DNA of 64,000 nucleotides from Desulfobulbus elongatus DSM 2908 (GTDB taxonomy: Bacteria; Desulfobacterota; Desulfobulbia; Desulfobulbales; Desulfobulbaceae): assembly GCF_000621145.1 (NCBI RefSeq), contig NZ_JHZB01000002.1, forward strand, positions 124,001 to 188,000, given 5' to 3'. The notes beneath the pieces were generated by a model. It was not told where the DNA came from, did no database searches, and worked only from the letters and a program-made list of their open reading frames with translations. This document shows, piece after piece, positions 26,743 through 35,412 of this stretch. The first letter of the stretch is position 1; each line of letters opens with the position of its first letter. The translations under genes and the position numbers were made by a program.

Positions 26743-29264
26743 TCAAGGACTATCGCAGCCAGGCCAAGGGCCTGCCGGACCTGCTGCCCTATGCTGCGCT
26801 GATCGCGCCGGGCGTGGTGCTGGGTAAGGACGGCTCGTTCCTCGCGGGCTGGAAAATCAGCGGTCCGGATACAGCCAGCTCGACGGATGAAGAGCTGGCA
26901 TGGATGGCCCGGCAGGTGAGCAACGGCATCCGGTTGCTCGGCACCGGCTGGATGCTGCATGTCGATGCGGTACGCCTGCCGCATCATGCGTATCCGCCGG
27001 AAGACTCCGGACACTTCCCCGATCCGGTCACTCGCCTGATCGATGAAGAGCGGCGGGAATATTTCGGCAGCGGCCTGTGCTACCGAACCCAAACAATCCT
27101 CGTGGTGACTTATAAACCCGCCCTGCAGGTTGTCAAAATGACGCAGGCCATCCAGACCGGCGGCACCGCCGTCGGCGGCATGGAAAAAGCGCTGGAGCAC
27201 TTCCAGGGCACCCTGGCCGAGTTGGAGGATATTCTGTCCTCGGTGGTGAGGATGGAGCGCCTGACGGAGACGGAAGAAATGGGTGTGCTCTGCTCCAGCC
27301 TGCTGTCGCATCTCCAGGGGTGCGTCACCGGGATTTTTCACCCGGTGCGTGTGCCGTCTAGCCCGATGTACCTGGATGCTATCCTTGGCGGCGTCGACCT
27401 GACGGCCGGCCTGCGGCTCCGCCTGGGTGATCGCCACCTTGCCGTGCTGTCCCTGGATGGCCTGCCGCTCGAATCCTACCCATCCATGCTGTCGGCGCTT
27501 GATGGCCTATCCTTGCCGTATCGTTATTCGACGCGGTTCATTTGCTTGGACCAGCTTGACGGCACGCGGGAAATCAATATGTACCGCAAGGGCTGGCAAC
27601 AACAAATGTTTCGTTTCATCGACAAGTTTCTCAACAACGCCAGCGCCCGAATCAACCGCGACGCGGCAATGATGCGAGACGATGCCGAGGAGGCTTTCCT
27701 GGCAGTGCAGAGTGGCTTGGTCGGTGTCGGCTACCTCTCGCAGTGCATCGTCCTGATGCACGAGGATGAAGACGAGCTGACCAGCCAGAGCCGCGATCTC
27801 CGGCGGCTGATCCAGACGCTCGGTTTTGGCTGCCGACTCGAATCAATCAACGCCCTGGAGGCTTGGCTGGGCTCGCATCCGGGTAACGGCTGGGCGAATG
27901 TCCGGCGGCCCCTGGTCAACACGCTCAACTTGGCGCACCTGCTGCCGCTGGCAACGGTCTGGACCGGCCGCCGGTATGCCCCCTGTCCGTTCTATCCGCC
28001 TCGATCCCGGCCGCTGGCGGTCCTTGCCACGGACGGCTCGACTCCGTTCTGGTGCAACCTCCATGCCGGCGATCTCGGCCACACCTTGATTTTCGGGCCG
28101 ACGGGTGCCGGCAAATCTACCCTGCTCGGCCTGCTCGCCGCGCAGTTTCGAGCCTACCCGCACGCATCCATAACAGCGTTCGACAAGGGCGAAAGCCTCT
28201 TGCCGCTCTGCCTCGGTGCCGGCGGCAGCCATTTCAACATCGGCGTTGATCCGCTGTCCTTCGCTCCCCTGCAAAGCATCGACAAGGAGGAAGAATTTAC
28301 CTGGGCCGCCAACTGGATCGTCACATGTGCGGAGCTGCAAAAGCTCGTCGTCCTGCCGGGCCACCGCAACGACATCCATCAAGCATTGTCTACCCTGCGG
28401 CACAATCCGCCGGAAATGCGGTCGATGACCGATTTCTGGCATGTGCTCCAGTCACGCGATCTGAAGGAAGCGCTGAACCATTACACCAACCAGGGGGCAA
28501 TGGGCCGCCTTCTCGACGCTCAGGCGGATAACTTGCAAATCTCGCAGTTCACAGTCTTTGAAATCGAATCCCTCATGGAGATGGGGGAGGCCAATATGCT
28601 GCCGGTGCTGCTCTACCTGTTCCACCGGTTCGAGCAGTCGCTCAATGGTCAGCCGGCCCTGCTGATCCTTGATGAAGCCTGGGTCATGCTGGGCAACCCG
28701 GTTTTCCGGGAAAAAATCAGGGAATGGTTGAAAGTCCTTAGAAAGCGGAACTGCGCGGTGGTCCTGGCAACGCAAAGCCTGTCCGACGCGGAACGCTCGG
28801 GCATCGTGGACGTGCTTGCCGAATCCTGCCCGACAAAAATCTACCTGCCGAACCTCACGGCCCGCGAGAAACAGCATCATTTGTACCTCGACCTTGGCCT
28901 CAACGAGCGCCAGGTGGAGATCATCGCCAACGCCACCCCGAAGCGTGACTATTACGTTGTCTCGCCCGAGGGTCGCCGCTTGGTGCAACTGGCGCTCGGC
29001 CCCCGCACACTCTCGTTTGTCGGAGCCTCAGACAAGGAAAGCCTGAGCAGAATCAAGGAACTCTCTGCTCAATACGGCCAGGAATGGCCCGCTGTCTGGC
29101 TCAAAGAGAGAGGGTTGGTTGATACCATTTGCGGTGGCCGCGGCCAAGTGTCCGGAGCTGCTTTTGATACCAATTCAGACCCGGCGCCGCTCCGATCGGC
29201 AGGCCATGAATCTGATGAATGGTATCAGGACTCCAAGAATGAGGGAAAAGATAATGGATATTGA
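26736..29264 (+). CDS. trbE: TrbE/VirB4 transfer ATPase
   Basis: An 842-residue ATPase, the largest motor of the channel. Walker A GPTGAGKSTLLGLL is near residue 456 and Walker B PALLILDEAWVML near 642; the VirB4-typical TQSLSDAERSGI and NLTAREKQHHLYLDLGL follow. The N-terminus DYRSQAKGLPDLLPYAALI is the standard TrbE start. The last ~48 codons are encoded by a copy of the TGGTATC multi-box element (29121-29227), which looks like a later addition to the 3' end. Confidence 0.94.
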   Translation: MLIKDYRSQAKGLPDLLPYAALIAPGVVLGKDGSFLAGWKISGPDTASSTDEELAWMARQVSNGIRLLGTGWMLHVDAVRLPHHAYPPEDSGHFPDPVTRLIDEERREYFGSGLCYRTQTILVVTYKPALQVVKMTQAIQTGGTAVGGMEKALEHFQGTLAELEDILSSVVRMERLTETEEMGVLCSSLLSHLQGCVTGIFHPVRVPSSPMYLDAILGGVDLTAGLRLRLGDRHLAVLSLDGLPLESYPSMLSALDGLSLPYRYSTRFICLDQLDGTREINMYRKGWQQQMFRFIDKFLNNASARINRDAAMMRDDAEEAFLAVQSGLVGVGYLSQCIVLMHEDEDELTSQSRDLRRLIQTLGFGCRLESINALEAWLGSHPGNGWANVRRPLVNTLNLAHLLPLATVWTGRRYAPCPFYPPRSRPLAVLATDGSTPFWCNLHAGDLGHTLIFGPTGAGKSTLLGLLAAQFRAYPHASITAFDKGESLLPLCLGAGGSHFNIGVDPLSFAPLQSIDKEEEFTWAANWIVTCAELQKLVVLPGHRNDIHQALSTLRHNPPEMRSMTDFWHVLQSRDLKEALNHYTNQGAMGRLLDAQADNLQISQFTVFEIESLMEMGEANMLPVLLYLFHRFEQSLNGQPALLILDEAWVMLGNPVFREKIREWLKVLRKRNCAVVLATQSLSDAERSGIVDVLAESCPTKIYLPNLTAREKQHHLYLDLGLNERQVEIIANATPKRDYYVVSPEGRRLVQLALGPRTLSFVGASDKESLSRIKELSAQYGQEWPAVWLKERGLVDTICGGRGQVSGAAFDTNSDPAPLRSAGHESDEWYQDSKNEGKDNGY
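29121..29227. promoter_or_regulatory. TGGTATC multi-box element, copy 1
   Basis: Three boxes: GATACCA at 29121-29127 and 29166-29172, and TGGTATC at 29220-29226, spaced 45 and 54 bases. The outer two of the second half frame a GC-rich palindrome-like core that resembles the cores of copies 2 and 4. It lies within the 3' end of trbE and just before the next gene. Candidate operator or interspersed repeat. Confidence 0.6.
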
Positions 29265-30111
29265 GAGACAGGCCATAGAACGAACGCTGCACAATCTGCT
29301 CTATGTCTGCCTGTATTCCGGCAGGTGGGGCGAGGGTATTCATAAGGTGATGAACGAAAATAGAAATGTCATGCGTGAAATCTATAAAAGACCAGACACC
29401 AGGAGCAAATTTATCTGGATGGAGGATGTCATAACCAAGCACGACATTTTCTTTGAAAGTCTGCTTTCCGCTTTGCGTCCTACTTTCCCAAGCGCCGGAA
29501 AAGATACGCATTATGGCGAAAATGGAATGCCGCTGACCCCCTGGCCTGGGCGCAATTACGGGCCTGCTGAAATTATGTGGACGGAAACGTGGGCGGAAAT
29601 CTGGGATTGCCAGACCCGTTCCCTGGGAATCAATGACTTTTGTAGCAGCGTCATGACCGACCCGACCTGCCTCAAGAGTTGTTTTCGCAGGGTTATGAAA
29701 GTGTGCCTTTGGTCGCTGGATATTCGCCTGGATGAAAACCGGTACATGCTGGAAACCCTGCTTGCCAACCCGGACGCATTGGAAGGATGGGTGCAATGCC
29801 AACTGGAGAAGGTCGATTGGTTCCTTCTGGATGTCTGGCAAGCCCTGGAAATGGATGAGCAATACAAAAAACATTCAAACTGGAGCCCCGGCTTCCGCCC
29901 CTGGCCAGGCGATAAACAAGAGCATGCCGAGGGGTTGCTTCGGGAAAGGTCACGGCAATATCAAGCCAAGCCACAACAGGTCAATATGCGGAACTTCCTC
30001 ATACAACAAGGGGTAATTGATGAGCCCCGGCGAACCGTTGGAGTTCAGGAACATATTCAAGTGGGCAAGCAAGAGGAAAAACCTTTGCCCCGTGAACCAG
30101 AAGCCAGATAG
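29254..30111 (+). CDS. Hypothetical element protein (285 aa)
   Basis: Starts at ATG 29254, overlapping the trbE stop by 11 bases, with GAGGG upstream. Rich in Trp and Cys (WDCQTRSL, CLKSCFRRVMKVCLWSLDI). It has no signal peptide or membrane helix, so it is probably cytoplasmic. It sits where trbF would follow trbE in IncP and directly after a multi-box element. I do not recognise a family. Confidence 0.6.
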   Translation: MDIERQAIERTLHNLLYVCLYSGRWGEGIHKVMNENRNVMREIYKRPDTRSKFIWMEDVITKHDIFFESLLSALRPTFPSAGKDTHYGENGMPLTPWPGRNYGPAEIMWTETWAEIWDCQTRSLGINDFCSSVMTDPTCLKSCFRRVMKVCLWSLDIRLDENRYMLETLLANPDALEGWVQCQLEKVDWFLLDVWQALEMDEQYKKHSNWSPGFRPWPGDKQEHAEGLLRERSRQYQAKPQQVNMRNFLIQQGVIDEPRRTVGVQEHIQVGKQEEKPLPREPEAR

Positions 30112-30421
30112 TGCGGGTGTTGCCATGGTTAAGCCGCAGGGAATCGTCTCGGATATGGGCGACTTCCGCCAGAGGAACAGGCGCATCGGCCCCTTTGGCG
30201 AAATACAAATCTGTCCATCCAGACTGGAGTTTGCGGTCGGCTACTAATGGCTGGCTAACGTCTACAAGGTGTTTGTCCCATATAGCAAAAAAACGCTCCG
30301 TTTCGACGAAAACAGCTTTGTGCCCGGATTCCTTCTGTTCCGGGTAGAGCCTCATGTAGACGTATCGTGCACCGTATGGCCGGACAGGAATTTTGTAAAG
30401 CTCGATTATTTCAATGCTCAA
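29999..30421 (-). CDS. Plasmid fertility-inhibition factor (FiwA-like)
   Basis: A 140-residue protein on the opposite strand to the trb operon. YVYMRLYPEQKESGHKAVFV, the middle LYFAKGADAPVPLAE, and the end LNHGNTRTIWLLVHGAKVFP follow the pattern of plasmid fertility-inhibition proteins (an R/T-x-W-L-L-x-x-G-A element near the C-terminus). FiwA proteins block transfer of a co-resident plasmid. I place the start at TTG 30421, which has AAGGAG eight bases upstream; TTG 30448 is also in frame. It overlaps the 3' end of the previous gene by 113 bases, tail to tail. Confidence 0.62.
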   Translation of the reverse strand: MSIEIIELYKIPVRPYGARYVYMRLYPEQKESGHKAVFVETERFFAIWDKHLVDVSQPLVADRKLQSGWTDLYFAKGADAPVPLAEVAHIRDDSLRLNHGNTRTIWLLVHGAKVFPLACPLEYVPELQRFAGAHQLPLVV

Positions 30422-30459
30422 GGAAATATCTCCTTCGAAATGGAACAAAGAGGAACTCC

Positions 30460-31248
30460 ATGAAAAAACTACCGATCATTGCCGCTGTCTCCCTGACCCT
30501 GAATATCCCCATTTTTTCTTTTGGAGAGACGGTCTATTGCACTAACTGCTCCACAACCGCGCTGCAAGCCCTGGATCGGGTCACCAATCTCTCACAGTTG
30601 ACCACGCTGACGAACCAGTACACCGAGGCAATCACGCAGACCGCCCAGCAGATCAGCCTGGTCCAGCATGCGATCCAGAACACGATGCAATTGCCGCAGG
30701 CAATGCGCGGCGAACTTGCCGGGCAAATGACGCAGCTCGCCAATCTGACCAATCAGCTCCGGACCCAGCGCGGCGACTACACAGCCCTCGCTCAGGTCTT
30801 CAACAACCTCTTTCCTGCGCAGTCGACTTTCTCAAACCTGACGGCCGCTTCGTCAGCGGAAGAGATCGACGCGGCCAACCAGCAATACCGGGAACATCAA
30901 GACAAATGGTCGGCGGCCGTGGATGAAGCGAGCCTGTCGACCTACCAGCTCACCGGCCGCCAGCTCGATGACCTGGCGAACGCCGGCCAGCTCGACTCCT
31001 ATGTGCAGAGTCTACTGGATAGCCCGGACGGGCAGATGAAGGCCATGCAGGCCGGCAACCAACTCGCAGCCCTACAATTGCAAGAGCAGCGGGAGCTGCG
31101 GGAGTTGGTTGCCACCAGCACCCAATCGGCGCTGGCCGCTCAGATGAAGGCGGAGAAGGAGGATCAGTTGGAGCGGGAGCAGTGGCGGGAGGCCATGCAG
31201 ACAACCATCCTGCGTGCATCGGACCATCTGGACGATCCGCTCCCGTGA
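30460..31248 (+). CDS. trbJ: TrbJ/VirB5-like protein
   Basis: A 262-residue exported protein: signal peptide (IIAAVSLTLNIPIFSFG), then a CTNCSTT motif, and a long helical region rich in Gln and Ala (TQTAQQISLVQHAIQNTMQL). This is the TrbJ/VirB5 pattern, a minor pilus component. ATG 30460 follows GAGGAA. In IncP, trbJ-K-L run together, and here too the exclusion lipoprotein and trbL follow. Confidence 0.88.
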   Translation: MKKLPIIAAVSLTLNIPIFSFGETVYCTNCSTTALQALDRVTNLSQLTTLTNQYTEAITQTAQQISLVQHAIQNTMQLPQAMRGELAGQMTQLANLTNQLRTQRGDYTALAQVFNNLFPAQSTFSNLTAASSAEEIDAANQQYREHQDKWSAAVDEASLSTYQLTGRQLDDLANAGQLDSYVQSLLDSPDGQMKAMQAGNQLAALQLQEQRELRELVATSTQSALAAQMKAEKEDQLEREQWREAMQTTILRASDHLDDPLP

Positions 31249-31252
31249 TTTA

Positions 31253-31465
31253 TCAGGGCAATGGTTTGTCCAAATTGTCGGGCTTTCTCAACATTTCGGT
31301 ACTAAAGGCCCCTCGCTGTTCAGCCTCAATCTGTTCTTTGGTCTTGGTTTGTTGAGGCTGATTTGCGGTGACTTGAGATTGTGGGGCCTCGGTCTTGTTG
31401 TTGTCGCAGGCGGCCACCAGGCCGAGGACTCCAAGTAAACAAAGAAATGAGAGGAATTTTTTCAT
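31253..31465 (-). CDS. TrbK-like entry-exclusion lipoprotein (reversed)
   Basis: A 70-residue lipoprotein: signal peptide MKKFLSFLCLLGVLGLVAAC with lipobox VAAC, then a Gln/Thr/Lys-rich tail. IncP TrbK, between trbJ and trbL, is a lipoprotein of the same size that blocks entry of a second copy. Here it lies in the same slot but on the minus strand. Its ATG (31465-31463) overlaps the trbL ATG on the other strand within CATG; it has its own AAAGGAG nine bases upstream. Assignment rests on lipobox, size and position. Confidence 0.65.
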   Translation of the reverse strand: MKKFLSFLCLLGVLGLVAACDNNKTEAPQSQVTANQPQQTKTKEQIEAEQRGAFSTEMLRKPDNLDKPLP

Positions 31466-32642
31466 GTTGAAACGCTCCTTTTTGTTGTGCTGTCTTTTTA
31501 TGGCGCTACTGGCTCCAGAATGCCAGGCAGCGGTGGATAAAGATGTAGTTACTCGGCTTGCTAACCAATTTTATACAGTTTCGAGAAGTTATGGGGCTGT
31601 CCTGGAACAGTACGCCCAAGGCTTGTTCAAGTGGTGCCTGATCCTGGACGTGGCCCTACTCGGAATCCGCGCCGCGCTCGGTCGCCAGGAAATCGGCGAC
31701 ACCATCAAGCAATTCATCTTCGTGCTGCTTTTCGCCGGTTTCTGCCTGGCGGTCATTACCCATTACCAGGAATGGACCGGCAATATCATTAATGGCTTGA
31801 AAGGGATAGCCACGACTCTCAGCGGCGAAGACCTCACCCTGTCGCCATTCAAAACCGGCTTCGAAATCGCTGCTAACATTCTCGAAAAAACCAGCAGGTG
31901 GGATCCAATAAAAAGCCTTGGATACCTGATTGCCGCCGTCGTGATTATGACCTGCTTCGCGCTGATAACAGCACGTATCTTACTCGTCAAATGCGAGGCC
32001 TACATTGCCATGAATGCGGCTGTGTTGCTGTTGGGCTTTGGCGGCTCTGGCCTGCTCAAAGAATACGCCATCAACACCATGCGCTATGCCTTGGCCGTGG
32101 CTTTCAAACTGTTTGTCATGCAGTTGGTTCTGGGCGTCGGCATGTCCTTCGTTCTTAGCTTTAGGGCAACCTCTGCCGCCACTTACGAGGAACTGATTGT
32201 CGTCATCGGCAGTGCGGTGATCCTCCTCGTCCTCATCGACAAGATACCCGAAGTCTGCGCCGGCATCATCACCGGCTCGCACCATGGCGGCGGCCAGGGC
32301 CTCGGCGCTGCCGGCAGTGCGGTGGCCGCCGGCGTCGGCGGCGCTGTAGGTGGCGCGGTCGGCGGTGCTGTCTCCACCGGGCGTGGCCTGGCTTCGATCA
32401 AGGCCGCGATGGATGTTGCCGGCCCGCAGGGCTCCGGCGGCAAAACCGGCTGGGCACGCGGCGGCGAAACTCTCAAAAACCTGGGCGGCGCGTACAGCGC
32501 GGCCCGGCGGCAACAAAATGCCTGGGGCTCGACCGGCCAGCGCATGAACTCCATCCTCAAAGACCAACGGGATGTCTCCAGGGCAACGAATGCGCCTGCG
32601 CCGCCCCAACAAGAGACCCCGAAAGTGGACCCACAGGATTAA
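31464..32642 (+). CDS. trbL: TrbL/VirB6 inner-membrane channel protein
   Basis: A 392-residue protein: N-terminal signal-like segment, a FKWCLILDVALLG amphipathic region, at least five hydrophobic helices between residues 40 and 265, then a Gly/Ala-rich, low-complexity C-terminal tail (GVGGAVGGAVGGAVSTG). This is the TrbL layout. ATG 31464 has GAGGAA eight bases upstream. VirB6-family proteins form the inner-membrane part of the DNA path. Confidence 0.88.
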   Translation: MLKRSFLLCCLFMALLAPECQAAVDKDVVTRLANQFYTVSRSYGAVLEQYAQGLFKWCLILDVALLGIRAALGRQEIGDTIKQFIFVLLFAGFCLAVITHYQEWTGNIINGLKGIATTLSGEDLTLSPFKTGFEIAANILEKTSRWDPIKSLGYLIAAVVIMTCFALITARILLVKCEAYIAMNAAVLLLGFGGSGLLKEYAINTMRYALAVAFKLFVMQLVLGVGMSFVLSFRATSAATYEELIVVIGSAVILLVLIDKIPEVCAGIITGSHHGGGQGLGAAGSAVAAGVGGAVGGAVGGAVSTGRGLASIKAAMDVAGPQGSGGKTGWARGGETLKNLGGAYSAARRQQNAWGSTGQRMNSILKDQRDVSRATNAPAPPQQETPKVDPQD

Positions 32643-32687
32643 GTTTAGCGGAAAACCACAGAATTTCCAAGAAAACAGGTGAATGGA

Positions 32688-33392
32688 ATGACTTTTTTGA
32701 AATCAAAACGAGCATCCGGCCATAATGACCGGCCGCCGGCCGTCTCCAACCCATACCTGGCTGCCAGGGAGGAATGGCTGGAACGGTACGGCAACTACAT
32801 CAGCCGGGCAGCACAGTGGCGGGTCGTGGCCTTTTCCGGCCTGGCGCTGCTGGGCATATCATTGGCTGGCAACATCATGCAGGCCAGACAAAGCAGTATC
32901 GCCCCCTACCTGGTCGAGATCGACAAGCTCGGCCGAATCAACAATGTGACCCGCCTTGAACAGAGGGCAGCGGTCCCGCGCAACCTGATCCAGGCGACGA
33001 TCTCGGAGATGATCACCAACTGGCGCACCGTGACGGCCGACACCGAGTTGCAGCGGCAAATGATCGGCCGCCTGGGCAACGTGGTTGCCGGCGGAGCCAA
33101 GGGCGTCCTGAAACAATGGTTTGAGAGCAACAACCCCTATGAAATCGCCAAGTCCGGCCGGCTGATTCATGTGGAAATCAAGGGCTTGCCGCTGCCGGTG
33201 AGCGATACGTCTTACCGCGTGGAATGGACGGAGACCGTTCGGAGTCACGCGGGAGCGCTGCTGGAACAGCAATCCTACGAGGCCACCATGGCTATCCAGT
33301 TGATGCCACCGGAATCGGAGAAGGTCATCATGGTCAATCCCGGCGGGGTCTACATCACGGACCTGGCCGCGTCAAAAGTCATCAGCAGGTAA
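32688..33392 (+). CDS. trbF: TrbF/VirB8 assembly protein
   Basis: A 234-residue bitopic protein: short cytoplasmic N-terminus with NPYLAAREEWLERYGNYISR, a single membrane helix (VVAFSGLALLGISLAGNIMQ), then a periplasmic VirB8/NTF2-like domain. The motif IAPYLVEIDKLGRINNV after the helix is typical of TrbF. A GTG at 32679 is in frame; ATG 32688 is preferred. VirB8 proteins nucleate assembly of the channel. Confidence 0.92.
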   Translation: MTFLKSKRASGHNDRPPAVSNPYLAAREEWLERYGNYISRAAQWRVVAFSGLALLGISLAGNIMQARQSSIAPYLVEIDKLGRINNVTRLEQRAAVPRNLIQATISEMITNWRTVTADTELQRQMIGRLGNVVAGGAKGVLKQWFESNNPYEIAKSGRLIHVEIKGLPLPVSDTSYRVEWTETVRSHAGALLEQQSYEATMAIQLMPPESEKVIMVNPGGVYITDLAASKVISR

Positions 33393-33407
33393 CCAGGGTA
33401 TGACTGA

Positions 33408-33779
33408 CTACAGGAAGACCTTGTACGAGATGTTGAACTCTTCTCCGATGCGCTTTGCCATGTCCACGGTGATGTTGCGTTTGCCTTTTTCCATCTCGGC
33501 GACATGGTGCTGGCGGATACCGATGCGTTCGGCAAGTGCCTTCTGGGTAAGACCTTCCCGCGTGCGGAGGCCGCGTAGGGCCGTGCCGGGGTGTGCCTCC
33601 GGGAAAACTTCTTCCGCGCTGTACAGTTCTTCGCCGTGCTCATTCAGGGGCCGGGAAAACGTAGCCAACTCCAGTACGGAGTCGATGGCCTTGCGCAGGC
33701 GGACGGCTTCCGAGGTCGGCACGGTGAAGGATATTTCAGTCAATTCGCCGGTAGTCCGCATTCTCGTGTGTGCCAACAT
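33408..33779 (-). CDS. HTH antitoxin (HigA-like)
   Basis: A 123-residue protein; its C-terminal half is an XRE helix-turn-helix (LRTREGLTQKALAERIGIRQ, HHVAEMEKGKRNITVDMAKR). It is transcribed with, and overlaps by 44 bases, the toxin gene on its upstream side. The long N-terminal part (EISFTVPTSEAVRLRKAID) is unusual for HigA. It should neutralise the toxin and repress the pair. The module points against trbF and trbG and splits the trb operon. Confidence 0.82.
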   Translation of the reverse strand: MLAHTRMRTTGELTEISFTVPTSEAVRLRKAIDSVLELATFSRPLNEHGEELYSAEEVFPEAHPGTALRGLRTREGLTQKALAERIGIRQHHVAEMEKGKRNITVDMAKRIGEEFNISYKVFL

Positions 33780-34035
33780 AACGCACCTCTATCAGTTGAA
33801 TAGTTCTATCAATGACCTTCCAGACGGCCACATACCGGGGCTTGCCTTTATTCAAATGGCAATGATGAACGTCTTTTTTGCCGACAATCCTGCCGTAATG
33901 CGGCCAGTGGCCGCGTTCCGGGCCACCGGCCTCCAGCTCGCGGCGCAGGGTGTACAGGGCCGCCGCAATATCTGCGGGGAGCTTGTCTTTCTGTTTACGG
34001 GCCTTGCTCGTGAATTTGACGGTCCAGGTATCCAT
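33736..34035 (-). CDS. RelE/HigB-type toxin
   Basis: A 99-residue basic protein with the RelE-fold order: VKFTSKARKQKDKLP, LYTLRRELEAGGPERG, and the end YVAVWKVIDRTIQLIEVRYV. Ribosome-dependent mRNA cleavage is the usual activity of this family. The toxin gene comes first and the antitoxin second, as in higBA. An AATACC/GGTATT palindrome precedes it. This gives post-segregational stability to the element. Confidence 0.82.
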   Translation of the reverse strand: MDTWTVKFTSKARKQKDKLPADIAAALYTLRRELEAGGPERGHWPHYGRIVGKKDVHHCHLNKGKPRYVAVWKVIDRTIQLIEVRYVGTHENADYRRID

Positions 34036-34043
34036 AAAAATAC

Positions 34044-34062
34044 AATACCAGATTTAGGTATT
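34044..34062. promoter_or_regulatory. Candidate operator of the first toxin-antitoxin pair
   Basis: AATACC (34044-34049) and GGTATT (34057-34062) form an inverted repeat centred 18 bases before the toxin start, in AT-rich sequence that could hold its promoter. It fits autoregulation by the HTH antitoxin. Confidence 0.5.
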
Positions 34063-34087
34063 TTTTCAAGGTAAAAAGGAGGAATGC

Positions 34088-34969
34088 ATGAGAAAGACAT
34101 TATGCACAGTAATTTTTCTTGCCTTGGGGTCGCCGGTCATGGCCGCCGCGCCCGGAGGGAGCCCGGTGGCTGTGAATCCGGATACGATGCTCAACCCGAT
34201 GCCCGTTCAGCTCTCGCCTCAGCAGCGCGAAGCGTTGCAACTGGCGAACAAGGGCGGCGGTACCACCGCGCCCTATGTCGCCAGCGGCGGCAAGCTGGTC
34301 TATGTCCACGGAGCCAGCACGCCGTCAATCATCGCCGCGCCGTTCCAGGTATGCGACGTGGAGCTGGAGCCGGGCGAGAAGATCAATGAAATCGTGGTCG
34401 GCGATTCCTCGCGATGGATGGTGGAATCGGGCCTGGCCGGAGATTCCACGCCGCATCTGTTCATCAAGCCGGTGGACGCCGGCCTGGAAACCAGCGCGGT
34501 CATTACCACGGATAGACGCGCCTACCATCTGCGGCTCATCAGCCAGAAGACAGGGCACATGCCCTATATCGGCTTTGTCTATTCGGAGACAATCCGACGC
34601 CAGGCCGAGCAAAAGAGCCAGCAGGACGCCAAAGAAAAGGAATGGCGCACCACCACCGACGCCGGCGGCCGTCAGGTCGATCTCGCGAAGCTGAATTTTC
34701 GCTACGACCTCTCAGGGGATCGGCCGAGTTGGCGGCCGGAACGGGTCTACGATGACGGCCTGAAAACGTACATCCAACTTCCGTCCGGTGTTCGGGCCGG
34801 GGAAATGCCGGTCGTGCATGTCCGCAAGGGCGGTGAGTCCGTATTAGTCAATTACCGAGTGGACCCCTCGACCATGGCTATGACGGTTGACGGCATATTC
34901 AAGGACCTCTCCCTGATCGCCGGTGTGGGAGATAGCCAGGAATCAGTCGAGATCAGGAGGGCCAATTGA
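34088..34969 (+). CDS. trbG: TrbG/VirB9 outer-membrane complex protein
   Basis: A 293-residue periplasmic protein: signal peptide ending VMAAA, an N-terminal domain with VCDVELEPGEKINEIVVGDS (hallmark of VirB9/TrbG), TPHLFIKPVDAGLETSAVIT, and a C-terminal domain with FRYDLSGDRPSWRPERVYDD. It forms the outer-membrane core with TrbH and TrbI. ATG 34088 lies after the inserted toxin-antitoxin pair; AGGAGG is six bases upstream. Confidence 0.94.
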   Translation: MRKTLCTVIFLALGSPVMAAAPGGSPVAVNPDTMLNPMPVQLSPQQREALQLANKGGGTTAPYVASGGKLVYVHGASTPSIIAAPFQVCDVELEPGEKINEIVVGDSSRWMVESGLAGDSTPHLFIKPVDAGLETSAVITTDRRAYHLRLISQKTGHMPYIGFVYSETIRRQAEQKSQQDAKEKEWRTTTDAGGRQVDLAKLNFRYDLSGDRPSWRPERVYDDGLKTYIQLPSGVRAGEMPVVHVRKGGESVLVNYRVDPSTMAMTVDGIFKDLSLIAGVGDSQESVEIRRAN

Positions 34970-35412
34970 TGAAGCAGATGATCGCTACGCTGCTGGGCGT
35001 GGCCCTGCTGGCCGGCTGCGCTCATCGAGACAAAGGCAGCTTTGTCAACGGCGAGGCCCTGCAAGTGGGCACGGCAGCGGAATCTATCGCCACCGATGCC
35101 ACATCCGCAGTTGTTGCGTTGTACCCGCCGGGGAAAACGTCCATCCGGCTGCTAGTCGCCGGAAGCGACAGCTTCTCGGCGGCCTTTGAACAACACCTCC
35201 GGGCACGGGGGTTCAGTATCGTCCCATCTGCCCCCGGCACAGCTCCAGCGGGACTCCAGGTGTCTTATGTCCTGGATCGCCACAAGACGGATGGTTCGTT
35301 GATGTTGCGGCTCCAGTTTGCGGACGACAGCGGCAAACGAAAGATGATGCGTTCCTATACTGCCGCCGGCCAGGCTGAAGCGGCATTTTCAACGACTGGA
35401 GGGGTTTGGTGA
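34969..35412 (+). CDS. trbH: TrbH-like lipoprotein
   Basis: A 147-residue lipoprotein with lipobox LLAGC. Its middle (LYPPGKTSIRLLVAGSDSFS) and location directly after trbG match TrbH, the VirB7-like partner of TrbG at the outer membrane. ATG 34969 overlaps the trbG stop; a TTG at 34966 is in frame. The last bases overlap the next gene (GTGA), so translation is coupled into the pilus operon. Confidence 0.8.
   Translation: MKQMIATLLGVALLAGCAHRDKGSFVNGEALQVGTAAESIATDATSAVVALYPPGKTSIRLLVAGSDSFSAAFEQHLRARGFSIVPSAPGTAPAGLQVSYVLDRHKTDGSLMLRLQFADDSGKRKMMRSYTAAGQAEAAFSTTGGVW

Noticed and set aside
30017-30247. Plus-strand frame after the 29254-30111 gene
   Set aside because: It is opposite the FiwA-like gene, which has better composition and a ribosome site.
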